The notes beneath the pieces are model-generated. The model was not told the origin of the DNA. It worked only from the letters and a program-made list of their open reading frames with translations, and ran no database searches. Both the position numbers and the translations under genes were made by a program. Positions 18,138 to 26,530 of a DNA stretch of 64,000 nt are shown here, one piece after another. Where the stretch lies: assembly GCF_000717995.1 (NCBI RefSeq), contig NZ_JODM01000025.1:62001-126000 (forward strand), read 5' to 3'. Numbering within the stretch: position 1 is the stretch's first letter; each line of letters opens with the position of its first letter. The DNA comes from Streptomyces violaceorubidus. GTDB lineage: Bacteria > Actinomycetota > Actinomycetes > Streptomycetales > Streptomycetaceae.

Positions 18138-19810
18138 GCGTCGACCCCTACGCCTACGCCGCCACCCACGGGCCGCGCGCCGGCGACCGGCTCCGCCTCG
18201 GCGACTCGGGGCTGGTGATCCGCGTCGAGTCCGACGCCCAGCGGTACGGCGACGAGTTCCTCGCCGGTTTCGGCAAGACCGCCCGCGACGGACTGCACCT
18301 GAAGGCCGCGGCCGTCCGGGAGACCTGCGACGTCGTGATCAGCAACGTGGTCGTGATCGACGCCGTGCAGGGCATCCGGAAGGTGTCGATCGGCATCCGC
18401 GAGGGGCGCATCCACGCCATCGGCCGGGCCGGGAACCCCGACACCCTCGACGGCGTCGACGTCGTGGTCGGCACCGGCACCACGATCGTGTCCGGCGAGG
18501 GCCTGATCGCCACCGCGGGTGCCGTGGACACCCATGTCCACCTGCTCTCCCCGCGCGTCATGGAGGCCTCGCTGGCCTCCGGCGTGACGACGATCATCGG
18601 GCAGGAGTTCGGCCCGGTGTGGGGCGTGGGCGTCAACTCGCCCTGGGCGCTCCGGCACGCGTTCGGTGCCTTCGACGCCTGGCCGGTCAACATCGGCTTC
18701 CTGGGCCGGGGTTCCTCCTCGCACGAGGCCTCGCTGATCGAGGCGCTGGCCGAGGGCGGGGCGTCCGGCTTCAAGGTGCACGAGGACATGGGCGCCCACA
18801 CCCGCGCGCTCGACACCGCGCTGCGCGTCGCCGAGGAGCACGACGTCCAGGTCGCCCTGCACAGCGACGGACTCAACGAATGCCTCTCCGTGGAGGACAC
18901 CCTCCGGGTCCTGGAGGGCCGGACCATCCACGCCTTCCACATCGAGGGCTGCGGCGGCGGACACGTCCCGAACGTGCTGAAGATGGCCGGGGTGCCGAAC
19001 GTCATCGGCTCCTCCACCAATCCGACCCTGCCCTTCGGCCGGGACGCGGTCGCCGAGCACTACGGAATGATCGTCTCCGTCCACGACCTCAAGACCGACC
19101 TGCCCGGCGACGCCGCCATGGCCCGCGACCGCATCCGCGCCGGGACCATGGGCGCCGAGAACGTGCTGCACGACCTGGGCGCCATCGGCATCACCTCCTC
19201 CGACGCGCAGGGCATGGGCCGGGCCGGCGAGACCGTCCGCCGCACCCTCGCCATGGCGGGCCTGATGAAGGCCCGGTTCGGCGCCCCGGACGACCACGAC
19301 AACGAGCGGGTCCTGCGCTACCTGGCCAAGCTGACCATCAACCCCGCCCTCGCCCACGGCCTCGCGCACGAGGTCGGCTCCCTCGAGGTCGGCAAGCTCG
19401 CCGACATCGTGCTGTGGCGCCCGGAGTACTTCGGCGCCAAGCCGCAGCTGGTGCTCAAGTCGGGCTTCCCGGCGTACGGCGTGGTCGGCGACCCGAACGC
19501 GGCCACCGACACCTGCGAACCCCTGGTCCTCGGGCCGCAGTTCGGCGCGCACGGCGCCACGCCCGCCGAGATCTCGGTGGCCTTCGTCGCGCGGGCCGCC
19601 CTCGACCAGGGCCACGACACCCTGCCGACCAGGCGCCGCCGGGTCGCCGTGCGCGGCACCCGCGGCATCGGCCCCGCCGACCTGCTCCTGAACACCCGTA
19701 CCGGCGCGGTCGACGTGGACCAGCGCACCGGCCTGGTCACCCTCGACGGCGACCCGCTGCGCTGCGACGCGGCCGAGTCCGTCTCGCTCAACCGCCTCTA
19801 CTTCCTCTGA
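18134..19810 (+). CDS. ureC: Urease alpha-type subunit, non-canonical pocket
   Basis: 558-residue binuclear-metal amidohydrolase. All metal and catalytic positions of classical urease are present: H134 and H136 (DTHVHL), the carbamylated lysine K214 and H216 (GFKVHED), H243 (VALHSDG), H269 (FHIEG), H317 and D357 (TSSDAQGMG). Other conserved positions differ. The flap cysteine is Val316, the alanine after the aspartate ligand is Gly360, and the GGGTGPA...TPGPW loop is shortened and rewritten as GQEFGPVWGVGVNSPW. It may be a divergent urease or act on a larger ureido compound. It lies between an NCS1 permease and agmatine deiminase. Without ureDEFG beside it, activity is uncertain. Confidence 0.85.
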   Translation: MSVDPYAYAATHGPRAGDRLRLGDSGLVIRVESDAQRYGDEFLAGFGKTARDGLHLKAAAVRETCDVVISNVVVIDAVQGIRKVSIGIREGRIHAIGRAGNPDTLDGVDVVVGTGTTIVSGEGLIATAGAVDTHVHLLSPRVMEASLASGVTTIIGQEFGPVWGVGVNSPWALRHAFGAFDAWPVNIGFLGRGSSSHEASLIEALAEGGASGFKVHEDMGAHTRALDTALRVAEEHDVQVALHSDGLNECLSVEDTLRVLEGRTIHAFHIEGCGGGHVPNVLKMAGVPNVIGSSTNPTLPFGRDAVAEHYGMIVSVHDLKTDLPGDAAMARDRIRAGTMGAENVLHDLGAIGITSSDAQGMGRAGETVRRTLAMAGLMKARFGAPDDHDNERVLRYLAKLTINPALAHGLAHEVGSLEVGKLADIVLWRPEYFGAKPQLVLKSGFPAYGVVGDPNAATDTCEPLVLGPQFGAHGATPAEISVAFVARAALDQGHDTLPTRRRRVAVRGTRGIGPADLLLNTRTGAVDVDQRTGLVTLDGDPLRCDAAESVSLNRLYFL

Positions 19811-19839
19811 CGCCCCCTCTGACCTCCTGGGACACCTCG

Positions 19840-20859
19840 ATGACCTTCCGCATGCCGCCCGAGTGGGCCCCGCACGAACGCACCTGGATGGCCTGGCCCG
19901 GCCCCAACGCGACGTTCACCGACGCCGAGGAGCTGGCCGGGGCCCGTGCGGCCTGGGCCTCCGTCGCCCGCGCGGTGCGCCGTTTCGAGCCGGTGACGAT
20001 GGTGCACGGGCCCGGCCAGGCGGACACCGCCCGCGAGCTGCTCGGCCCGGACGTCGACCTGGTGGAGCGCGAGCTGGACGACGCCTGGATGCGGGACATC
20101 GGCCCGACCTTCGTGACGGACGGGCAGGGCGGGCTCGCCGCCGTGGACTGGGTCTTCAACGGCTGGGGCGCCCAGGACTGGGCCCGCTGGGAGCACGACG
20201 CGAAGATCGCCCGCCAGGTGGCGGACCTCGCCGGTGCCCCCGTGCTGGGCAGCGCGCTGGTCAACGAGGGCGGCGCGATCCACGTCGACGGCGAGGGCAC
20301 GGTGCTGCTGACCGACACCGTCCAGCTCGGCCCCGGCCGCAATCCGGGCTGGAGCCGCGAGGAGGTCGAGGCGGAGGTCCACGCCAAGCTCGGCACGACC
20401 CGGGCGATCTGGCTCCCGCACGGCCTGACCGGCGACTACGGCAGGTACGGCACCCAGGGCCACGTCGACATCGTCGCCGCCTTCGCCCGCCCGGGCACCG
20501 TCGTCGTGCACAGCCAGCGCGACCCCCGGCACCCCGACCACGAGCGTTCGCAGCGGTATCTGGAGATCCTGCGCGGCGAGAGTGACGCCAGGGGCCGCCG
20601 CCTGGAGGTCGTCGAGGTTCCCGCCCCGACGGTCCTCAAGGACGAGCAGGGCGGCTGGGCGGACTACTCGTACATCAACCACTACCTGTGCAACGGCGGC
20701 GTCGTCCTGTGCGCCTTCGGCGACCCGAACGACGAACTCGCGGCGGGCATCTTCCGCCGCCTGTTCCCCGAGCGGACGGTGACCCTGGTGGACGCGCGTA
20801 CGATCTTCGCGGGTGGCGGAGGCATCCACTGCATCACGCAGCAGCAGCCGAGGATCTAG
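19840..20859 (+). CDS. aguA: Agmatine deiminase
   Basis: Hydrolyses agmatine to N-carbamoylputrescine and ammonia (peptidyl-arginine deiminase fold). 339 residues, slightly short for the family but complete: WMRDIGPTFV, LVNEGGAIHVDGEG, the histidine segment GTQGHVDIVAAF and the catalytic cysteine in FAGGGGIHCITQQQP. No clear ribosome site precedes ATG 19840, which lies 29 bases after the ureC stop, so it may depend on coupling. The usual next enzyme, N-carbamoylputrescine amidohydrolase (aguB), is not here; the urease-like pair upstream is the only other amidohydrolase in the unit. Confidence 0.93.
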   Translation: MTFRMPPEWAPHERTWMAWPGPNATFTDAEELAGARAAWASVARAVRRFEPVTMVHGPGQADTARELLGPDVDLVERELDDAWMRDIGPTFVTDGQGGLAAVDWVFNGWGAQDWARWEHDAKIARQVADLAGAPVLGSALVNEGGAIHVDGEGTVLLTDTVQLGPGRNPGWSREEVEAEVHAKLGTTRAIWLPHGLTGDYGRYGTQGHVDIVAAFARPGTVVVHSQRDPRHPDHERSQRYLEILRGESDARGRRLEVVEVPAPTVLKDEQGGWADYSYINHYLCNGGVVLCAFGDPNDELAAGIFRRLFPERTVTLVDARTIFAGGGGIHCITQQQPRI

Positions 20860-20867
20860 GAGCGGAC

Positions 20868-21470
20868 ATGGCCGGTGGTGGGCGCAGACAGGCCCCGCCG
20901 CGCGAGGACGTGCTCGCCGCCGCCATGGAGATGATCGCCGAGCGCGGCCTGGAGAAGCTCACCATGGCGGCCCTCGGCCGCGAGGTCGGCATGAGCAGCG
21001 GCCACCTCCTCTACTACTTCCGTTCCAAGGACGAGCTGCTGCTGCGCACCCTGGAGTGGAGCGAGGGCCGCCTCGGCGCCGAGCGCGGCCGCCTGCTCAC
21101 CCGGCCCGGCACCGCCCTCGAACGCCTCGACGCCTACGTCGGCCTGTACGTCCCCGAGGGCCACCGCGACCCGCACTGGACGCTGTGGCTGGAGGTCTGG
21201 AACCGCTCGCAGAACGCCCCCGAGGAGGCCCGCGACCGGCAGGCCGCCATCGAGGGCGCCTGGCACCGCGACCTGGTCGCCCTGCTCGCCGAGGGCATCT
21301 CGCGCGGGGAGTTCCGCCCGGTGGACCCGGACCGCTTCGCGTCCCGGCTGCGGGCCCTGCTCGACGGCTTCGCCATCCACGTGGCGATCGGCCTGCGCGG
21401 GACGGACCGGACGCAGGTGCTCGGCCACGCACGGGAGTTCCTCGCCGAGGGCCTCCTCGCCCGGTCCTGA
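20868..21470 (+). CDS. TetR-family regulator of the ure/agu unit (probable)
   Basis: 200-residue TetR/BetI-type regulator: LTMAALGREVGMSSGHLLYYFRSKDELL is the helix-turn-helix, and the effector domain resembles the BetI-like C-terminal group (GFAIHVAIGLRG). The start lies 8 bases after the agmatine deiminase stop, with its AGGAG site overlapping that stop, so it belongs to the same transcript. Likely controls this operon and perhaps the divergent permease through the palindrome at 17408-17426. Confidence 0.85.
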   Translation: MAGGGRRQAPPREDVLAAAMEMIAERGLEKLTMAALGREVGMSSGHLLYYFRSKDELLLRTLEWSEGRLGAERGRLLTRPGTALERLDAYVGLYVPEGHRDPHWTLWLEVWNRSQNAPEEARDRQAAIEGAWHRDLVALLAEGISRGEFRPVDPDRFASRLRALLDGFAIHVAIGLRGTDRTQVLGHAREFLAEGLLARS

Positions 21471-21523
21471 TCCCGACCGTCCCTCGCTCGCATCCTGAGA
21501 CAGGCGGTGGACAGGGGGACGTA

Positions 21524-21592
21524 ATGTGCCAGACTGCCCCCGTGCTCTCGTTCGCCATGATTATTGGCAGCAGGCGCGCCGGTCCGCAGTGA
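21524..21592 (+). CDS. cimA leader peptide with paired Ile codons
   Basis: 22-codon frame with AGGGGGA just upstream and ATG-ATT-ATT (Met-Ile-Ile) at codons 12-14; ATT is rare in this genome. It is followed by an intrinsic terminator 56 bases later and then cimA, an isoleucine-pathway gene, so ribosome stalling at Ile codons could control read-through. The start is uncertain. A GTG at 21542 gives a 16-codon version; if TAATGT (21522-21527) is the -10, transcription would begin after the ATG at 21524 and the shorter form would be used. Confidence 0.7.
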   Translation: MCQTAPVLSFAMIIGSRRAGPQ

Positions 21593-21647
21593 CCACCACG
21601 TACGACCAGGTACGGGTGGACACCGTCGTCCTCGACCCGCGCGCAGA

Positions 21648-21672
21648 CCTCTCGCACCCGCGAGGGGTTTTT
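21648..21672 (+). terminator. Attenuator terminator before cimA
   Basis: CCTCTCG / CGAGGGG (7 bp, one G-U) with a CACCCG loop, then TTTTT, placed between the Ile-containing leader frame and cimA. Same layout as the ilvB attenuator. Confidence 0.8.
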
Positions 21673-21780
21673 CGCTTTCCTGGCCCACCCCGAGCCGGGA
21701 AGAGAGCGCGAGGGATCATAGACGGACGGTGGAACCGGTCATTCCGGTAGACCGAGATCCCCTACAGGAGCCTTCAGATC

Positions 21781-23385
21781 ATGACCGCAACCAGCGAACT
21801 CGACGATTCGTTCCACGTCTTCGACACCACCCTGCGCGACGGCGCGCAGCGCGAGGGCATCAACCTCACGGTCGCGGACAAGCTGGCCATCGCACGGCAC
21901 TTGGACGACTTCGGTGTGGGCTTCATCGAGGGCGGCTGGCCCGGCGCCAACCCGCGGGACACCGAGTTCTTCGCCCGCGCCCAGCAGGAGATCGACTTCC
22001 AGCACGCCCAGCTGGTCGCCTTCGGTTCCACCCGCCGCGCGGGCGCGAGCGCCGCCGAGGACCACCAGGTCAAGGCGCTGCTCGACTCCGGCGCCCAAGT
22101 GATCACCCTGGTCGCCAAGTCGCACGACCGGCACGTCGAACTGGCGCTGCGCACCACGCTGGACGAGAACCTGGCGATGGTCGCCGACACGGTCTCCCAC
22201 CTCAAGGCACAGGGCCGCCGGGTCTTCGTCGACTGCGAGCACTTCTTCGACGGCTACCGCGCCAACCCCGAGTACGCGAAGTCGGTCGTGCGCACCGCCT
22301 CCGAGGCCGGTGCCGACGTCGTCATCCTGTGCGACACCAACGGCGGCATGCTCCCGGCGCAGGTCCAGGCCGTGGTCGCCACGGTGCTGGCCGACACCGG
22401 CGCCCGGCTCGGCATCCACGCCCAGGACGACACCGGCTGCGCCGTGGCCAACACCCTCGCCGCCGTCGACGCGGGCGCGACCCACGTCCAGTGCACGGCC
22501 AACGGCTACGGCGAGCGCGTCGGCAACGCCAACCTGTTCCCGGTCGTGGCCGCCCTGGAGCTGAAGTACGGCAAGCAGGTCCTGCCCGAGGGCCGGCTGC
22601 GCGAGATGACCCGGATCTCCCACGCCATCGCCGAGGTCGTCAACCTCACCCCCTCCACCCACCAGCCCTACGTGGGCGTCTCCGCCTTCGCGCACAAGGC
22701 CGGCCTGCACGCCTCCGCGATCAAGGTCGACCCGGACCTCTACCAGCACATCGACCCCGAGCTGGTCGGCAACACCATGCGGATGCTGGTCTCCGACATG
22801 GCGGGGCGCGCCTCCATCGAGCTCAAGGGCAAGGAGCTCGGCATCGACCTCGGCGGCGACCGCGAGCTGGTCGGCCGGGTCGTCGAGCGGGTCAAGGAAC
22901 GCGAGCTGGCGGGCTACACCTACGAGGCCGCCGACGCGAGCTTCGAGCTGCTGCTGCGCGCCGAGGCCGAGGGCAGGCCGCTCACGTACTTCGACGTCGA
23001 ATCCTGGCGCGCGATCAGCGAGGACCGCCCCGACGGCACCCATGCCAACGAGGCCACGGTGAAGCTCCGGGCCAAGGGCGAGCGCATCGTCGCCACCGCC
23101 GAGGGCAACGGCCCGGTCAACGCCCTGGACCGGTCGCTGCGCGTCGCCCTGGAGAAGATCTACCCGGAGCTGGCCAAGCTCGACCTGGTCGACTACAAGG
23201 TCCGCATCCTGGAGGGCGTGCACGGCACGCAGTCCACGACCCGGGTCCTCGTCTCCACCTCGGACGGGACGGGGGAGTGGTCCACGGTGGGCGTCGGGGA
23301 GAACGTCATCGCCGCCTCGTGGCAGGCCCTGGAGGACGCCTACACGTACGGGCTGCTGCGGGCGGGCGTCGCGCCCGCCGAGTGA
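21781..23385 (+). CDS. cimA: Citramalate synthase
   Basis: Condenses acetyl-CoA with pyruvate to give (R)-citramalate, the threonine-independent entry to isoleucine. The 534-residue protein has the DRE-TIM signature DTTLRDGAQREGI, the metal-binding LGIHAQDDTGCAVANTLAAV, and a C-terminal LeuA-type dimer/allosteric domain (LDLVDYKVRILEGVHGTQS). It matches the long citramalate synthase type, not 2-isopropylmalate synthase; homologues are often annotated as leuA-like. AGGAG lies upstream of ATG 21781. LeuB, LeuC and LeuD, all encoded in the window, complete this route to 2-oxobutyrate. Confidence 0.9.
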   Translation: MTATSELDDSFHVFDTTLRDGAQREGINLTVADKLAIARHLDDFGVGFIEGGWPGANPRDTEFFARAQQEIDFQHAQLVAFGSTRRAGASAAEDHQVKALLDSGAQVITLVAKSHDRHVELALRTTLDENLAMVADTVSHLKAQGRRVFVDCEHFFDGYRANPEYAKSVVRTASEAGADVVILCDTNGGMLPAQVQAVVATVLADTGARLGIHAQDDTGCAVANTLAAVDAGATHVQCTANGYGERVGNANLFPVVAALELKYGKQVLPEGRLREMTRISHAIAEVVNLTPSTHQPYVGVSAFAHKAGLHASAIKVDPDLYQHIDPELVGNTMRMLVSDMAGRASIELKGKELGIDLGGDRELVGRVVERVKERELAGYTYEAADASFELLLRAEAEGRPLTYFDVESWRAISEDRPDGTHANEATVKLRAKGERIVATAEGNGPVNALDRSLRVALEKIYPELAKLDLVDYKVRILEGVHGTQSTTRVLVSTSDGTGEWSTVGVGENVIAASWQALEDAYTYGLLRAGVAPAE

Positions 23386-23448
23386 GCCGAGCGCTCGCGG
23401 ACCCGCACTTTATGTCTGATTGAGGTCCCTTCGGGTACGTTCGAACAT

Positions 23449-24801
23449 ATGAAGGGCGTTCGTGCTCAGGTCCTCATCCGTCTCCTGGTCGTGCCGGTCG
23501 TCGCCGCGCTGGCGGTGCTGCTGGCCGGTGCGCCGGGCGCGCAGGCGCAGACCGATGTCTCCGAGATCGGCGCCGCCCTGCGGGAGAGTCCGGTCTACGT
23601 GGATCCGGCCGCGTCCGGCCTGCTGTCCAAGTCGGACGCGGACGCGCTCGCCGACAAGATCGAGGACGCCGGCGAACCCGTCTTCGTGGTGGTCCTCCCG
23701 GCCGGCTACCCGACCGAGAACCTCTTCCAGAACATCCGCACCGAAACCGGCATCACCGGTCTGTACGGCGTGCGCCTGGGCGACCGCTTCGACGCCCGCG
23801 CCGACAGCAGCGTGCTGAGCCGCCAGGGCGTGCAGAACCTGGTCACCGCCGTGCGGGGCGCGGGCGACCCCAAGGCCCAGCTGAACGACTTCGTCGACGA
23901 CGCGCTGCGCAGTGTGCGCGGCTCGGCCCCCTCGTCCTGGGACTCCGGCGGCGGCTCCGCGCCCACGGGCGCCCTGATCACCGCCGGCGCGGTGGTGGTG
24001 ATCGGCGGCGCGGGCGTCTACGCGGTCTCCCGGCGCAACCGCCGCCGCCGCGAGGCGGAGCAGCGGGCGGCCCTGGAACGGCTGCGGGTGGTGGTCGACG
24101 AGGACATCACGGCCTTCGGCGAGGAACTGGACCGCCTGGACTTCCACCCGGCGGAACGGGGTGCCGACGACGCCATGCGGGCGGACTACGAACGCGCCCT
24201 CGACGCCTACGAGCAGGCGAAGACGTACATGGCCCACGCCCGCAGACCGGAGGACGTGCGCGCGGTCACCCAGGCGGTGGAGGACGGCCGTTTCTCGCTC
24301 GCGCAGCTCGCCGCCCGCCGCGAGGGCAGGCCGCTGCCCGAACGCCGGCCGCCCTGCTTCTTCGACCCGCGGCACGGCCCGTCGGTCGCGGACGCCACCT
24401 GGACCCCGCCGGGCGGCACGACGCGGCAGGTCCCGGTCTGCGCCGCCGACCAGGCCCGGCTGTCCGACGGGCGGGACCCGATGATCCGCGAGGTGGACAC
24501 CGAGTACGGCCGCCGCCCCTACTGGGACGCGGGCCCGGCCTACGGCCCCTGGGCGGGCGGCTACTTCGGCGGCGGCATCCTGCCCGGACTGCTGGTCGGC
24601 ACCCTGCTCGGCAGCATGATGGCGGGCCCCGCCTACGGGGCCGGTTACGGCACCGGGTACGGCGACTTCGGCGGCTACGAGGGCGGCGACATCTCGGGCG
24701 GCGACTTCGACCCCGGTGACTTCGGGGGCGGCTTCGGCGGCGGCGACTTCGGCGGGGGCGGCGACTTCGGCGGTGGAGGGGACTTCGGCGGCGGCTTCTG
24801 A
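23449..24801 (+). CDS. Secreted/membrane TPM-domain protein with Gly-rich tail
   Basis: 450 residues. A signal peptide (LLVVPVVAALAVLLAGAPGA) is followed by an extracellular TPM-like domain (residues about 35-165), a single transmembrane helix near 180 (LITAGAVVVIGGAGVYAV), then a cytoplasmic basic, helical region. The C-terminus is extremely glycine-rich with repeated GGGDFGG units. TPM domains occur in photosystem II repair and TerM/YgcG-type proteins; substrate and role here are unknown. It stands alone after cimA and ends 18 bases before a convergent gene. Confidence 0.75.
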   Translation: MKGVRAQVLIRLLVVPVVAALAVLLAGAPGAQAQTDVSEIGAALRESPVYVDPAASGLLSKSDADALADKIEDAGEPVFVVVLPAGYPTENLFQNIRTETGITGLYGVRLGDRFDARADSSVLSRQGVQNLVTAVRGAGDPKAQLNDFVDDALRSVRGSAPSSWDSGGGSAPTGALITAGAVVVIGGAGVYAVSRRNRRRREAEQRAALERLRVVVDEDITAFGEELDRLDFHPAERGADDAMRADYERALDAYEQAKTYMAHARRPEDVRAVTQAVEDGRFSLAQLAARREGRPLPERRPPCFFDPRHGPSVADATWTPPGGTTRQVPVCAADQARLSDGRDPMIREVDTEYGRRPYWDAGPAYGPWAGGYFGGGILPGLLVGTLLGSMMAGPAYGAGYGTGYGDFGGYEGGDISGGDFDPGDFGGGFGGGDFGGGGDFGGGGDFGGGF

Positions 24802-24818
24802 GGTGCGCGCGGCGGGCG

Positions 24819-25805
24819 TCAGCGCCTGGCCTCCGTCGTCCTTCCGGCCGTCGTCCTCCCGGCCGTCGTCCTCCCGGCCGTCGTCCTCCGGGCCGTCGGA
24901 CGGCCCGCGCCGGACCGCACGGGTCGCCGCCCGCGGGGTGCGCCGCCCCCGCGCCGGACGACGATCACCGCCGCGAGGCCGACCGCCAGGCCGAGGGCGG
25001 TCTGGACGCCGAAGGGCTCACCGAACATCAGGGCACCCCACACGGCCGTGACCGGGGCCATCAGGAACATCAGGGTGTTGACCTCGGTGATGCCCGACCG
25101 GCGCAGGATCAGCCAGTACAGCCCGTAGCCGCCGAAGGTCGGCAGTACCACCAGCCAGGCGGTCGCCAGCCAGAACGAGGACCCGGCGGGCGGTGCCGCC
25201 GCCCCGGCGCCCAGCGCCAGCCCGGAGAAGAGGACGGCGCTGGTCGCACAGTGGATCGTCAGGGCGACGCGGGGCGCGACCGGCTCCCGGGTGCGGCTCT
25301 CCAGGAAGGTGGCCGCCACCAGGGACAGCATCCCGAGGAACGGGACGAGATACGCCCACCAGGCCACGCCCGCCCCCGCCGCCGCGGCGTCCGCGAGCGT
25401 CACCGTGGCCACACCCGACAGCCCGAGCCACAGTCCGAGCCACTGCCCGCGGGAGACGTGCTGCCGCAGCAGGGGCCCGGCGAGCGCGCCGGCGACGAGG
25501 GGCTGGACCCCGTCGATCAGGGCGGTGGTGCCGCTGGAGACACCCAGCTCGATCGCGTAGTAGACGCTGAGCAGATAGCCGCTCTGCGAGAGCGCGCCGA
25601 TGGCGATCTGCCGGCCGGCGCCGCCCGGCGTCAGGCCCCGCCAGGCCGCCCGGGAGACGGCAGCGGCGGCCGCCAGCACCACGGCGAGCGGCAGGAAGCG
25701 CCACATCAGGAGGGTGGGCGTGGCAGCGGTCTCCGCACCGAGCTTGGCGCCGATGAAGCCGGAGCTCCAGCACAGTACGAAGGCGGCCGGGAGCAGGACG
25801 TTCAC
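24819..25805 (-). CDS. DMT-family (EamA) transporter
   Basis: 328-residue membrane protein with ten predicted helices in two EamA halves (VLCWSSGFIGAKLGAET at the start; LMAPVTAVWGALMFGEPFG in the second half). Exports metabolites in many homologues; substrate unknown. GTG at 25805 is chosen because GGAAG sits 8 bases upstream; a GTG at 25850 overlaps a putative operator. The C-terminus is a basic tail of TTAGR repeats encoded by a 15-bp minisatellite. Divergent from a TetR gene. Confidence 0.87.
   Translation of the reverse strand: MNVLLPAAFVLCWSSGFIGAKLGAETAATPTLLMWRFLPLAVVLAAAAAVSRAAWRGLTPGGAGRQIAIGALSQSGYLLSVYYAIELGVSSGTTALIDGVQPLVAGALAGPLLRQHVSRGQWLGLWLGLSGVATVTLADAAAAGAGVAWWAYLVPFLGMLSLVAATFLESRTREPVAPRVALTIHCATSAVLFSGLALGAGAAAPPAGSSFWLATAWLVVLPTFGGYGLYWLILRRSGITEVNTLMFLMAPVTAVWGALMFGEPFGVQTALGLAVGLAAVIVVRRGGGAPRGRRPVRSGAGRPTARRTTAGRTTAGRTTAGRTTEARR
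24835..24894. repeat. 15-bp tandem repeat, four copies
   Basis: Four near-identical units of GTCGTCCTCCCGGCC within the 3' end of the DMT transporter gene, translated in reverse as pentapeptide repeats TTAGR/TTEAR. Length divisible by three preserves the frame, so copy number may vary between strains. Confidence 0.85.
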
Positions 25806-25832
25806 GTCGACCACTTCCAGAGTCCACAGTAG

Positions 25833-25883
25833 ACAGATCGGTTTACTCACCTCGGGTGCCCACTATACAGACCGGTATACTCA
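25833..25883. promoter_or_regulatory. Direct-repeat operator between DMT transporter and TetR
   Basis: ACAGATCGGTTTACTCA (25833-25849) and ACAGACCGGTATACTCA (25867-25883) match at 15 of 17 positions and start 34 bases apart. The second contains a TATACT -10 (25876-25881) immediately before the TetR start codon. Candidate paired sites of that TetR protein, covering both divergent promoters. Confidence 0.55.
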
Positions 25884-25888
25884 TGGTC

Positions 25889-26488
25889 ATGGGTGCAGAA
25901 GTCGGGGATCCGGAGGGGAAACCGCGCCGCGTCCGGATGACGGCCGGTGCGCGACGGGTGCTGGAGGCCGCCGAGCGGCTGTTCTACGAGCACGGCATCC
26001 ACGCCGTCGGGGTGGATCTCATCGCCGCCGAGGCCGGGGTGACCAAGAAGACGCTGTACGACCGGTTCGGCTCGAAGGAGCAGATCGTCGTGGAGTACCT
26101 GGCCGGGCGCGACGAGCGGTGGCGGGAGCTGCTCGCCGGGCGGCTGGAGGAGGCGGGGGAGGGGGTGCCCGCCCGGATCGAGGCGGTCTTCGAGGCCTCG
26201 CGCGCGTGGTCGGCGCGGTACGGCGCCAGGGGGTGCGGCATGATCAACGCGCATGCGGAGATCGGCGATCCGGCCCATCCGGCGTACCCGGTCATCACCG
26301 GCCAGAAGCGGTGGATGCTCGACCTGTTCACCGGCCTGGCCCGGGAGATCGACGCGGCCGGTGCCGACCGGCTGGCGCGGACGCTGATGCTGCTGCACGA
26401 GGGGGCGCTGGTCGCCCACGGCGTGGGGATCGTCCCCGACCCCTTCGGTACCGCCCTCGACCAGGTGCGGGAGCTGCTGGGCAGGTGA
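25889..26488 (+). CDS. TetR-family regulator of the DMT transporter (probable)
   Basis: 199 residues; helix-turn-helix AVGVDLIAAEAGVTKKTLYDRFGSK near the N-terminus, with a ligand domain of the group that often sits beside transporters. ATG codons at 25883 and 25889 are both possible. The -10-like TATACT ends at 25881, so transcription would begin at about 25889, suggesting a leaderless message. No ribosome site is visible. Probably represses itself and the divergent transporter. Confidence 0.87.
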   Translation: MGAEVGDPEGKPRRVRMTAGARRVLEAAERLFYEHGIHAVGVDLIAAEAGVTKKTLYDRFGSKEQIVVEYLAGRDERWRELLAGRLEEAGEGVPARIEAVFEASRAWSARYGARGCGMINAHAEIGDPAHPAYPVITGQKRWMLDLFTGLAREIDAAGADRLARTLMLLHEGALVAHGVGIVPDPFGTALDQVRELLGR

Positions 26489-26530
26489 AACGGGGGGCGC
26501 GCGGGCAGGAGGCGCCGCTACGGTGAGCCC

